Source: DATIJJ01 sp035478255
Lineage (GTDB): Bacteria > Pseudomonadota > Gammaproteobacteria > DSM-16500
Length of the DNA stretch: 21,285 nt
Direction of reading: 5' to 3'
NCBI GenBank assembly: GCA_035478255.1
Contig: DATIJV010000044.1
Coordinates: 1 to 21,285, forward strand
Below the pieces are notes generated by a model. That model worked only from the letters and a program-made list of their open reading frames with translations, ran no database searches and was not told the DNA's origin. A program made the position numbers and the translations under genes. Position 1 is the first letter of the stretch. The number at the start of each line of letters is the position of its first letter. Positions 8,183-15,455 of this stretch are shown piece by piece.

Positions 8183-8467
8183 TACCTCCTTCCCCTTTCC
8201 CCTTCCTCCAAGCGAAAAGCGCGCTTAGAGGAAGGGGGACGCTCTAATTAAACGCATCTGTATCGGAGAGCCTTTTTTCTTCCAAACGAAAAGGGTGTTT
8301 AGAGGAAGAGGATAGGGCATAGGCATCAAGCTAAGTGCAAAAGCTAAAAAGCTAAAAAGCTAAAAAGCTAATCAGAATCGCTGGATTTAATGCAAAAATT
8401 AATTAGAGCGTCCCCCTTCCTCCAAGCGTGTTTTTCGCTTGGTGGAAGGGGAAAGGGGAAGGAGGTA
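8183..8467. repeat. Family B double-hairpin repeat (MITE-like), copy 2
   Basis: The ends TACCTCCTTCCCC and GGGGAAGGAGGTA are part of a 32-bp terminal inverted repeat with one mismatch, with TA at both edges. Each end is itself a hairpin (CTTCCTCCAAGCG paired with the following GAGGAAGGGGG type sequence). The middle carries the GACGCTCTAA word, one 74-base module (CGCATCTGTATCGGAGAGCC), and a run of the 8-base unit AAAAAGCT. Together with the TA flanks this resembles a non-autonomous element of Tc1/mariner-IS630 type; that class is inferred. Confidence 0.8.
8341..8370. repeat. Short tandem repeat, 8-base unit
   Basis: The unit AAAAAGCT is repeated about four times inside family B copy 2; GCT recurs at 8343, 8351, 8359 and 8367. 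It is not seen in the other family B copies of the window. Confidence 0.85.
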
Positions 8468-8474
8468 AAATAAT

Positions 8475-8819
8475 TCACGAACATTTTTCTAATTCTTCAA
8501 AAATAATATCTAAGACAAGAGGCGTGTCTTTCAATACCATATCATTCCAAAAACGCATGACTTTATATCCTTCCGCTTCTAAAAAATCCGTGCGTTTTTG
8601 ATCATATTCTTGTTGTTCAAGATGCTGGCTGCCGTCACATTCAATAACAAGATTTTTGCTTAAACAAATAAAATCGACGACATAAGGTTGAATTAAATGC
8701 TGTCTTCGAAATTTATATCCATTTAATCGTTTTGATCTTAAGTAATACCATAGATGCTGTTCTGCATTGCTCATGTTGTTTCGTAATGCCCGTACGTGAT
8801 TTATATTCGCTTTTTTCAT
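8475..8819 (-). CDS. DUF559 family protein, PD-(D/E)XK nuclease fold
   Basis: This 114-residue protein matches the DUF559/Vsr-like endonuclease family in length and motifs. It has LRNNMSNAEQHLWYYLRSKR at 12-31 (conserved Glu20), FRRQHLIQPYVVDFICLSKNLVIECDG across 37-63 (Asp49 and Glu60 as the PD-ExK-type acidic pair), GSQH (63-66), and EGYKVMRFWN near 83-92. The fold suggests a metal-dependent DNA nuclease. Its natural target is unknown; small DUF559 proteins are often found near repeats and mobile DNA. The gene is complete and sits tightly between two family B repeats, 7 bases from one and 23 from the other. No classic ribosome site is seen upstream beyond AGTTCCTT-type sequence on the plus strand, which reads AAGGAAC on the coding strand and can serve. 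Confidence 0.85.
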   Translation of the reverse strand: MKKANINHVRALRNNMSNAEQHLWYYLRSKRLNGYKFRRQHLIQPYVVDFICLSKNLVIECDGSQHLEQQEYDQKRTDFLEAEGYKVMRFWNDMVLKDTPLVLDIIFEELEKCS

Positions 8820-8842
8820 AAAAGTTCCTTGTTTATTTTTTT

Positions 8843-9169
8843 TACCTCCTTCCCCTTTGCATTTGGAGGAAGGGGGATGCTCTAATTAAACGCATCTGTA
8901 TCGGAGAGCCTCTTTTCTTCCAAACGAAAATCGCGCTTAGAGGAAGGGGGATGCTCTAATTAAACGCATCTGTATCGGAGAGCCTCTTTTCTTCCAAACG
9001 AAAAGCGCGTTTAGAGGAGGGGGACGCTCTAATTGCCCGCATCGAAGAACTCTTTCTTCCAGGCGAAATCGTGGTGGGGAGCCTTTCGATATCAATGCGG
9101 ATAATTAGAGCGTCCCCCTTCCTCCAAGCGTGCTTTTCGCTTGGAGGAAGGGGATAGGGGAAGGAGGTA
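8843..9169. repeat. Family B double-hairpin repeat (MITE-like), copy 3, expanded middle
   Basis: The TACCTCC and GGAGGTA ends carry the same inverted repeat as the other copies, with TA at the edges. The left arm is shortened (TTTGCATTTGGAGG instead of a full hairpin). The right arm is complete, with CTTCCTCCAAGCG and CGCTTGGAGGAAG as a perfect hairpin. The middle is enlarged by tandem copies of the 74-base module and ends with an inner inverted pair, CCGCATCGAA and TTCGATATCAATGCGG. Confidence 0.8.
8866..9045. repeat. Tandem 74-base modules inside family B copy 3
   Basis: The module containing GCTCTAATTAAACGCATCTG starts anew at 8879 and 8953 (period 74). A third, diverging start is at 9026 (period 73). 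Each module includes GGAGAGCCTC, CTTCCAAACGAAAA and a GAGGAAGGGGG end. A single copy of the same module occurs in family B copy 2 near 8241, and its inverted core occurs in copy 4 near 17980. Confidence 0.85.
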
Positions 9170-9187
9170 AAAAAACAAAAATCAAAA

Positions 9188-9235
9188 TATACTTCGCGCG
9201 GTCATAAACTGCAATTTATGACCGCGCGAAGTATA
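9188..9235. repeat. Perfect 21-bp inverted repeat (hairpin) before the hydrolase gene
   Basis: Bases 9188-9208 and 9215-9235 are perfectly complementary with a 6-base CTGCAA loop. The stem includes ACTTCGCGCGGTCAT. It begins 5 bases after the composite unit's edge and ends 61 bases before the hydrolase ATG. Read on the minus strand, the hairpin is followed by a T-rich run, so it could act as a terminator for minus-strand transcripts such as readthrough from the giant gene. It might instead be a protein-binding site or a small repeat of its own. No second copy was seen. Confidence 0.75.
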
Positions 9236-9296
9236 GAAGGATCCCAATTTTAAATGTAAAATTCCCCCATTACAAACGCAAAACAAAGGCCAATCC

Positions 9297-9947
9297 ATGC
9301 AACTCTTTCCATCTATCGAATCCACGCTTTTACTCTCCGGTCCTGCGGGCACCATCGAAATCATCGCCTCTCCACAAGATGAAAATCATCCACACTTGAA
9401 AAACGCAACTGCTCTCATTTGTCACCCGCATCCTTTATTTGGCGGAACCATGCATAACAAAGTCGTCACCACACTCTCGCGAGTTTTTCGTGATATTGGT
9501 TTACGCAGCGTGCGTTTTAATTTTCGCGGAGTGGGAAAAAGCAGCGGCATACACGATGAAGGACGAGGCGAAGTCGAGGACCTCCTCGCACTCGTCAACT
9601 GGATAAACACACTTTTCCCGAATGGTTCCATCTGGCTCGCCGGATTTTCTTTTGGTGCTTACGTCGCAACAAAAGCCGCTATGCAAATTTCACCCAAACA
9701 GTTAGTGACGATTGCACCGCAAGTTTCTCGTTTCAAGCAAGATGATTTGGCAAGGGTTACCTGTCCCTGGTTGTTAGTACAAGGTGAACAGGATGAAGTC
9801 GTTTCGGCAGAAGAAGTATTCGCATGGGTTGATACCTTGCCGCATAAACCCAAAGTTCTTCGCATTCCAACCGCCGGGCATTTTTTTCATGGTCAGTTGC
9901 TGGAATTGCGGCGGCAGTTGGAAAATGAATTAAAGGATTACCCATAG
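9297..9947 (+). CDS. Alpha/beta hydrolase (COG2945-like)
   Basis: This 216-residue cytoplasmic protein has the alpha/beta-hydrolase fold. HPHPLFGGTMHN (43-54) fits the oxyanion-hole region of the COG2945/CocE-like group, SVRFNFRGVGKSSG (71-84) is the usual strand-turn, and the nucleophile elbow is GFSFG (116-120, Ser118). The acid is probably Asp166 in VQGEQDEVV and the base His195 in AGHFFHG. The triad is complete, so the enzyme should be active, perhaps as an esterase or thioesterase; the substrate is unknown. No signal peptide is visible. The gene converges on the giant minus-strand gene, with only 6 bases between the stop codons. The ribosome site before the ATG is weak (AAAGG). Confidence 0.88.
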   Translation: MQLFPSIESTLLLSGPAGTIEIIASPQDENHPHLKNATALICHPHPLFGGTMHNKVVTTLSRVFRDIGLRSVRFNFRGVGKSSGIHDEGRGEVEDLLALVNWINTLFPNGSIWLAGFSFGAYVATKAAMQISPKQLVTIAPQVSRFKQDDLARVTCPWLLVQGEQDEVVSAEEVFAWVDTLPHKPKVLRIPTAGHFFHGQLLELRRQLENELKDYP

Positions 9948-9953
9948 TTTCGT

Positions 9954-12900
9954 TCAGCTACTACTATGACCCAATCGATGCGTCAGCGGGGATTTATAGT
10001 CTGCGCTTGCTGGCGGAGCGGGCTTATACTCCCTGACTTGGCTCTCCATTTCTCTAGCGTTATCGATTGCTTTTTTTGGATCTTCAATCGACCCCAATCC
10101 TTCTATCGCAGCAAAATGAATGCTGCCTGTCTTTCGCACATACGTGGCTCTCATCATCTCTTTTTGTTCTTTGGAAGGCATATTCGGGCCAAATTGGTCC
10201 TTGTTAAATCTGATCCTGCCTTGTAACTCTTCGGGATAAAGGCTTATATATAATTTTATCGCTAACATACACTGCACGTTGTCGCATTTAGCAAAAGTTA
10301 GCGGGTCAGTGTTTTCACTATTCAGGATGGTTTCAACATATTTTCTTGCCTCTTCTAGAAAAAGATGATGAGGCATAGGAATGCTGCGAGTACGGCCAAA
10401 ATAACCGCTGCCTGCTGCGCCTGAGGCTGTGACATGTTTTTGACCGCCCCTTACAAATTCTCTTCCTTTTTCACATAATTCAATGTGTTCTCTCTCCATA
10501 AATTCTGCAAACTCTTTCGCCGCTTTTTCAGGAGAACCATTGAGCTGGATCTGGTTTCGCTGCAAAAATTTCAGAACATCTATTTCTTTCACATGCGGAT
10601 TTTTCAATTCGGACAAAATCTTTGCTTCTAACTCATCTGGATCAAAAGATTCTCCCTGTTGGCTGTGCGCTTTTTTCTTTTCGACTAAAAATCTTGCGAG
10701 TAAATAACGGTCCGACAGTTCTCTCGGTATTTCAAGCACACCAAACTGACGGACGGTCCTATCTTTAGAGTGAAAATCGAAAAAAATACTTCCTGATTCT
10801 GGATCGGCTGAATTGGTTCCAGGATGAACTTTGAAGGTGCCCTCGTTGAACTTGGCATCATTGAAATCTACAGTGAGAAATCTTGGCTTGTTGGGATCAT
10901 AAGCATTTGTAGCACCTATATACAAAGGAGCAGGCCTGTTGCGAGCTCCTGCTGTAAAATGTGTTGTCCATTGCTCAAATTCTTCTTTACTTGCCATGAA
11001 TGCATCAGCAGAAAAAAAGCGTTCTTTGACTCGGTGATCAAATGATTTTGCCTTGAGGGTGTTCATATCATCGGCTAACTGCTTAAAATGTGTAGACAGT
11101 TCGTGCAGGGTTATGGCTAACTTCGGGTCTTTGCTGTGAACAGAGTCTGGCCCTTTATCTTCGGCTTGGTTTTTTAAAGCTTGATGCAGTTTAAGTGTAG
11201 CTTCATGTGCTTCTGATAAAGCCTTGTGAGCTAAAAAACTGCCTTCTGCAGCTTGTTTTAAATCCTTCCGCAAGCGCTTATAGGTGGTTTCCAAATCCTT
11301 CACGAGACCTTTTGATATGGCGTATCTTGCCTCTTGCTGATCTTTGTTCTCGCCAAGATCACGACGCGGGCCAATCGTAGCAGAAGAACGAGTACAGATA
11401 TATCGAGTCCATGCAGGGTCCCATGCTGGTGCCGCCAATGCATCGTTGAGTTGTTTGGTGATTTGGGTGTTATTTTCAGCAATTTCTCTTAAACTGCCGG
11501 CTACTGCGTTTAGGGGCTTATGTAATGCGGCAAATTTAGTCTGAGCGTCTTTAAATGTGGGAATTTCTCCTGGTTTAGGGTGCGCTGCTGCAGCTAATCT
11601 TTGTAGTTCTCTTTCAGCTTCGCCGCACTTCTTCAAAGATTCCTCTGCTTTTGTTTTAGCTGCATTTGCTTCTTTTTTAGCGGCTTCAGTTAGATCAGGT
11701 TTGCCGAGTGTATCATTGGCTTGACCTATTAATGCTTGGGTTGCTTTTTTATATCCATCTAATTCCTGAGTGGCGCGTTGATATGTTGAATCAAACTTAT
11801 TTCTAAGTTGCGCGATATTTTCAGCTTCGTTTAATTTACCGATTTCATCAGCCATTTCCTGCATCGCTTTAGGCACTTTCGCTCCTACTCCTAGAGTTAC
11901 TGGTGCTGCTTCACTTAGCTTATTGAGCACAGCATCTTTGTCTGGATATTTTTCAGGATCAAATAACTTTTTAACAAAGGTTGCTAAACCCTCGCTTTTG
12001 TGGAGATTAGCGTTCTCGGTATTTTTTGCGAGATGATGAATGCCCTCATTCAGTTTTTTAAATTGCGGCTTTGCTTCCTTTTCTTCTGTTGCACTGTTGT
12101 AATTCTGAAAGAAATCTGTTGACGTTCCTGTTAATGGAAATTTGCCTTCGATATTTTTGGCTTCAGCTTTCAATTTTTTAATTGCATCAGATGCTGTTGT
12201 TTTAGCGTCGTTAGGTTTGAGCGGAGGTGCGGTAGGGATTTTTTTAGATTCGTCATCCACATGTTTATCGCCCAACCCTTTCCCTTTCTGTTCTTTTTTC
12301 ATTTTCATCTTAGAGGAGCCTTGATACGCAACCCGTAACTCTTCTAAAGCGTCCACTACATCCTTGTTCTCCAGGAGAGGGTCCTTGGTCTTATCCCCTG
12401 CTGCGTTGTGTACGAGTTTTTCTGGTGACTCTAATAGATTCTGAAGGAGTGTATTTGCAAATATTGATCCATCATCCCCCCGTTCGATCTTACGCGCCAG
12501 ATGGTCTAATGCGACTGGATGTCTCCGCAATATAACGTCTGCCGTATCTATATCTTTCTTTAATTCCACTATAAGAGCTTTCTGATTTTTCTCAAGCAGA
12601 TTTTTGGTCGGGTCTTCTTTTTCCTTGTCTTCTTTTTCTTTTTCTGCAGCTTTCGCTGCTGCAGCCTTATTTAAGGTAACAAGCTGTATTGCTAAGCTTG
12701 ATCTTTGCTCCTCAGTTAAGCTTGTTTTGATTTTGCCATCATTATTGAAATGATCTAACATAGTGTCGGAGTTAATTTGATTTATCGTTAAATACTTTTC
12801 TAGCAGTGTTTTAAGCGCTTCGGGAGTAATATTTTTTGCTATGTCCCCTAAATTCGATTTATTAACCCGCGATTCTAAGGTATTTTTTAGGATGCTCTTG

Positions 12901-14900
12901 TCATAGGCAGCAGGAAGATTAAGCATGGAAAGAACATTAGAAACAATCTCTCCAGCCTTAGTATTAAGATTTGTGTTGAGTTGGGTCAAAGGTGTTAGCA
13001 AGGCTTCTGGATAGGCTCCTTTTTGCCAAAATTCCGTTTCGCTAAGATTTTTGCTTTCTAGATATTTTTTATATTTACCACCATGATCTTTATATAAAAT
13101 GAGATTGTATAACGCATCGCTGAAGTCAGAAAGCGTAGGATGTAATTCTTTATTTTGACTCAAATCTCGGATTTTCTGAAGAACGGTTGCTTCGTTCAAT
13201 ATTCCTTTAAGTTTCTCTTCACCACCCAGAGCATTAATTGCCGGAATTTTTTTAAGTCTTTCGATAAGCGTATCAACAACTGTTTTTGCATCTTGTAATG
13301 GATCTGCTTCTGCTTTCTCTTCCTTTTTCTCTCTCTTTGCCTGTTCCTCTTTCTCTTTTCGTGCGTTATTATGAACAGCTTGAGTAAGCGTTCCTATCGC
13401 ACCTAAATATAAGTTATATGTCTGCTTAATAGCATGTATAGTTGTATGCTGCTCCATGTCAGCCGGCCAATTGCCGGTTAAAACTGCGACACTCAGATGT
13501 TCGCTAAGCTTTCCTTGATTATTTTTGTATTCTTTTTCTTTCAAAACGGTTTGAATGTCCTGAAGAACCTTGTCGTTATTTAGTTTTTCAGCGAGATATT
13601 CCTGAGTGAGTCCTGATTTGCCGGTTAATTGTTGGATAAGAGAATCAACAACCTTTCTCGCGTCTTGTAATGGATCAGGATTTTTATCTTTTTCCTCATG
13701 AGCCGGCGGAATCTTTTGTTCTCCTTTTGCGTCAATTTTTTCATCTTTAGTCTCAGCTCGTTTAGCGGGTGCCTGTGCGATGTTTCCTGTAACTGTAGGG
13801 TTGAGTTTTTTCAATGCAGCTTGTAATTCTTCCCCGTAGAAGTACTCCCATCGTGTGTCGATTTTAGTATTCAGAACGGCCTCGCCCTTTGTAGCAAAGC
13901 TGCCTGTCTGAATAAGCGATTGTAAATCTTGTTTAATCAAATTGATATTAGGATACAGAGTGTTAAGTTTTGTCAAGGCTTGAATCTGTGTCAAGACAGC
14001 TTCTTGAGATAATATTGTTTTTATCTGCTCATTTCTTAATTCGGCAGCAAGCTCATCAACTATTTTTTTTGCCGCAGCATTTTTGTCTTCTTTCTTGGCT
14101 TCCTCTTTTTTATCTTCAGGTTTTTTCTCTGCAGCTTTAGCTTTAGCTTGAGCTTCCTGGGCCTGGACTTGACGTACGGTATCTCCGTTGTTTTGAAGTA
14201 GGGTGTTTAGTTGAGGAGAGCCATCTAAGTTAGGAGGAAGCTTTATAATTTTATTATTATCTGTAATAACGCTCTTTAGCATACCTGTTATACTTCTAAT
14301 AAGATTGTCAGCTGTTGATTGGTCATTGTCTCGTCTAGCATTCGCTAATAATCTACTTATGGTAGTTCTGTGCTTCTCCAGCTGATTTTTGAGATCAGGA
14401 AGTTCTTTATATTCACTTGCAAGATTTTTAATGACTTCCACTGTCATGAAATTTTGAACAGCAGAGTTGTCCAGTGTAAGAAGCTTTTGCCTTGCTTTCG
14501 TTACATTAACTTTCTGTAAGTTTGTAATCAACGTGACGGCATTAATAGGATCATCTTTTAGTCCTCGATGTAAAGCAATATATAAATGATGATGAAGGCT
14601 GAGATCCTTATTCTTATTGTCTTTAACTTGGCCGATATCAAAGCTTAAATCATCCTGCTTGGAAATGTCATTTCTTAGAAAAGCCGCTGTGAGTGCGCCT
14701 TTTATTTCTAGTAGGGTATAGGTAGGACTATTCTCGCGGGTATTTAAACACTTCTTCAAACTTGCTTTTATTGCTGCCAAACCCTTAGGATCGCCAAGGA
14801 GTTGTATGGGTTCCTTGGTTAATATCTCGTTAAGGAAGTAGATAAGCTCATAGTTTATGTCTGATCGGATTTCATCACCAGATTTTGATTTTCTTTGCAT
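9954..14900 (-). CDS. Giant modular Lys/Glu-rich protein, effector-like, function unknown
   Basis: This is a protein of about 1,648 residues without signal peptide or membrane segments; I do not recognise its family. The ATG at 14900 (MQRKSKSG) is chosen because GAGGGTGG stands just before it. The open frame continues to an ATG at 14915 and a TTG at 14918 that lack such a site. Residues about 275-744 hold four related helical modules (275-365, 413-508, 537-646, 648-744) with VVD.LI..L near the start, VL..I..L in the first three, and (in 1 and 3) a W/Y-rich segment ending in LN. Lys/Glu/Ala-rich linkers separate them. About 1024-1284 is long coiled coil. About 1319-1648 looks globular alpha/beta (FLTVDFNDAKF, GVLEIPRELSDRYLLARFL). 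Size, composition and Legionellales-like context suggest a secreted effector, but no secretion signal is proven. Confidence 0.85.
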   Translation of the reverse strand: MQRKSKSGDEIRSDINYELIYFLNEILTKEPIQLLGDPKGLAAIKASLKKCLNTRENSPTYTLLEIKGALTAAFLRNDISKQDDLSFDIGQVKDNKNKDLSLHHHLYIALHRGLKDDPINAVTLITNLQKVNVTKARQKLLTLDNSAVQNFMTVEVIKNLASEYKELPDLKNQLEKHRTTISRLLANARRDNDQSTADNLIRSITGMLKSVITDNNKIIKLPPNLDGSPQLNTLLQNNGDTVRQVQAQEAQAKAKAAEKKPEDKKEEAKKEDKNAAAKKIVDELAAELRNEQIKTILSQEAVLTQIQALTKLNTLYPNINLIKQDLQSLIQTGSFATKGEAVLNTKIDTRWEYFYGEELQAALKKLNPTVTGNIAQAPAKRAETKDEKIDAKGEQKIPPAHEEKDKNPDPLQDARKVVDSLIQQLTGKSGLTQEYLAEKLNNDKVLQDIQTVLKEKEYKNNQGKLSEHLSVAVLTGNWPADMEQHTTIHAIKQTYNLYLGAIGTLTQAVHNNARKEKEEQAKREKKEEKAEADPLQDAKTVVDTLIERLKKIPAINALGGEEKLKGILNEATVLQKIRDLSQNKELHPTLSDFSDALYNLILYKDHGGKYKKYLESKNLSETEFWQKGAYPEALLTPLTQLNTNLNTKAGEIVSNVLSMLNLPAAYDKSILKNTLESRVNKSNLGDIAKNITPEALKTLLEKYLTINQINSDTMLDHFNNDGKIKTSLTEEQRSSLAIQLVTLNKAAAAKAAEKEKEDKEKEDPTKNLLEKNQKALIVELKKDIDTADVILRRHPVALDHLARKIERGDDGSIFANTLLQNLLESPEKLVHNAAGDKTKDPLLENKDVVDALEELRVAYQGSSKMKMKKEQKGKGLGDKHVDDESKKIPTAPPLKPNDAKTTASDAIKKLKAEAKNIEGKFPLTGTSTDFFQNYNSATEEKEAKPQFKKLNEGIHHLAKNTENANLHKSEGLATFVKKLFDPEKYPDKDAVLNKLSEAAPVTLGVGAKVPKAMQEMADEIGKLNEAENIAQLRNKFDSTYQRATQELDGYKKATQALIGQANDTLGKPDLTEAAKKEANAAKTKAEESLKKCGEAERELQRLAAAAHPKPGEIPTFKDAQTKFAALHKPLNAVAGSLREIAENNTQITKQLNDALAAPAWDPAWTRYICTRSSATIGPRRDLGENKDQQEARYAISKGLVKDLETTYKRLRKDLKQAAEGSFLAHKALSEAHEATLKLHQALKNQAEDKGPDSVHSKDPKLAITLHELSTHFKQLADDMNTLKAKSFDHRVKERFFSADAFMASKEEFEQWTTHFTAGARNRPAPLYIGATNAYDPNKPRFLTVDFNDAKFNEGTFKVHPGTNSADPESGSIFFDFHSKDRTVRQFGVLEIPRELSDRYLLARFLVEKKKAHSQQGESFDPDELEAKILSELKNPHVKEIDVLKFLQRNQIQLNGSPEKAAKEFAEFMEREHIELCEKGREFVRGGQKHVTASGAAGSGYFGRTRSIPMPHHLFLEEARKYVETILNSENTDPLTFAKCDNVQCMLAIKLYISLYPEELQGRIRFNKDQFGPNMPSKEQKEMMRATYVRKTGSIHFAAIEGLGSIEDPKKAIDNAREMESQVREYKPAPPASADYKSPLTHRLGHSSS

Positions 14901-14954
14901 TTTATCCACCCTCATCAAATAATAGATTACTTAAATCTTGGCATTGCTTTAACC

Positions 14955-14990
14955 ATTATAAGCGATATTTCTTAAAATATGCTTATATTA
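14955..14990 (-). promoter_or_regulatory. Probable promoter of the giant gene with PmrA-like direct repeat
   Basis: On the minus strand a perfect TATAAT (14955-14960) lies 54 bases before the ATG; no consensus -35 is present. At 14971-14990 the plus strand reads CTTAAAATATG then CTTATATTA, two CTTA-starting half sites 11 bases apart. The PmrA box of Legionella and Coxiella is a direct repeat of CTTAATATT with the same 11-base period. The repeat covers where the -35 would be, as expected for an activator site, but it points opposite to the gene and the second half is imperfect. Confidence 0.35.
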
Positions 14991-15040
14991 TCCTTCTTAG
15001 TTATACTTTATTATACTCATCCAGCAGCTTATTGCCTAGA

Positions 15041-15055
15041 TGAGAATAATTCTCA
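15041..15055. promoter_or_regulatory. Fur box (iron repressor site)
   Basis: TGAGAATAATTCTCA is a perfect 7-1-7 dyad of the TGAGAATnATTCTCA type bound by Fur-Fe2+ in gammaproteobacteria. It ends 6 bases before the TTGACA of the feo promoter, so Fur bound there should block feoABC when iron is plentiful. It is about 80 bases from the giant gene's -10 on the other side. Confidence 0.8.
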
Positions 15056-15061
15056 ATTGTA

Positions 15062-15091
15062 TTGACAGCACCCCTTGAGAAATCAGATACT
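15062..15091 (+). promoter_or_regulatory. feoABC promoter
   Basis: A consensus TTGACA (15062-15067) and GATACT (15086-15091) are separated by 18 bases, directly after the Fur box. Transcription would start near 15098, giving a leader of about 120 bases. Confidence 0.6.
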
Positions 15092-15096
15092 AATCC

Positions 15097-15176
15097 GAGC
15101 GAGCGAAGCAAGACTTTTCAAAAGCCTGGATTGGCTTCTTCACCCGCAAAAGACGTGGGTTCGCAATGACGAATCC
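15097..15176 (+). repeat. Structured feo leader, possibly a decayed repeat
   Basis: GGATT (15128-15132) pairs with AATCC (15172-15176) and ACCC (15142-15145) with GGGT (15157-15160). Elements such as GAGCGAAGCAAG, GGATTGGCTTCTTC and TCGCAATGACG resemble the widespread GGATTGCTTC...CGCAATGACG intergenic repeats of proteobacteria. It lies between the feo promoter and the feoA ribosome site, so it would be transcribed as the 5' leader. Confidence 0.4.
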
Positions 15177-15221
15177 TCATTTTCCATGCTCTTATTTTTA
15201 ATAATTTAATCAAGGGATTAC

Positions 15222-15455
15222 ATGCATATCACGCAAATGAAAACAGGTGATAGAGGCCGGATTCTCCGTATTCAATCCGGCGAGCCAGGTTATCGTCAGC
15301 GCCTCATCGCTATGGGTTTATTGCCTGGAACTTCATTTATTGTTACTCGGATCGCTCCTTTAGGCGACCCGATTGAAATCACAGTCCGCGGCTTTAGCTT
15401 AAGTCTTCGCAAACATGAAGCGCGTATCTTGCATATCGAGCAGGTATTCACATGA
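15222..15455 (+). CDS. feoA: Ferrous iron transport protein FeoA
   Basis: This 77-residue cytoplasmic SH3-like protein works with FeoB in Fe(II) uptake. It shows the usual pattern: a short N-terminal strand, GDRGRILRIQSG, YRQRLIAMGLLPGTSFIVTRIAPLGDPIEITVRG, then LSLRKHEARILHIE. Length and motifs are typical. AAGGGA stands before the ATG. It is the first gene of the operon behind a Fur box, and its TGA overlaps the feoB ATG by 4 bases (ATGA), so translation of the two is coupled. Confidence 0.95.
   Translation: MHITQMKTGDRGRILRIQSGEPGYRQRLIAMGLLPGTSFIVTRIAPLGDPIEITVRGFSLSLRKHEARILHIEQVFT

Larger units (their letters stand above)
8169..9183. mobile_element. Composite unit: DUF559 gene bounded by 52-bp inverted repeats
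   Basis: The outer 52 bases at 8169-8220 and 9132-9183 are inverted copies of each other with a single mismatch (T versus A in the CCCCTWTCCCC segment). The match extends 14 bases beyond the ordinary family B end into the T-rich flank (GATTTTTGTTTTTTT and its complement). Inside lie family B copy 8183-8467, the DUF559 gene 8475-8819, and family B copy 8843-9169. This is the layout of a composite element in which two small inverted-repeat elements flank a cargo gene. No transposase is visible, so any mobility would need an enzyme supplied from elsewhere. Gene conversion between the two copies is an alternative explanation. Confidence 0.5.
14901..15221. other. Divergent control region between the giant gene and feoABC
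   Basis: These 321 bases contain no gene. They hold, from left to right, the giant gene's ribosome site and probable -10, a PmrA-like direct repeat, an AT-rich stretch, a Fur box, the feo promoter, and a structured leader that looks like a decayed repeat. Each is listed separately. Confidence 0.8.

Noticed and set aside
8866..9045. Tandem repeats as a CRISPR array
   Set aside because: The whole 74-base unit is repeated, without short direct repeats separated by unique spacers, and there are no cas genes.
9966..10226. Plus-strand open frames inside the giant gene and minus-strand ones inside uvrA and feoB
   Set aside because: They are shadows of well-supported genes, with no ribosome sites or recognisable motifs.
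14901..14918. Earlier starts for the giant gene (TTG 14918, ATG 14915)
   Set aside because: The strong GAGGGTGG site lies within these codons and fits the ATG at 14900.
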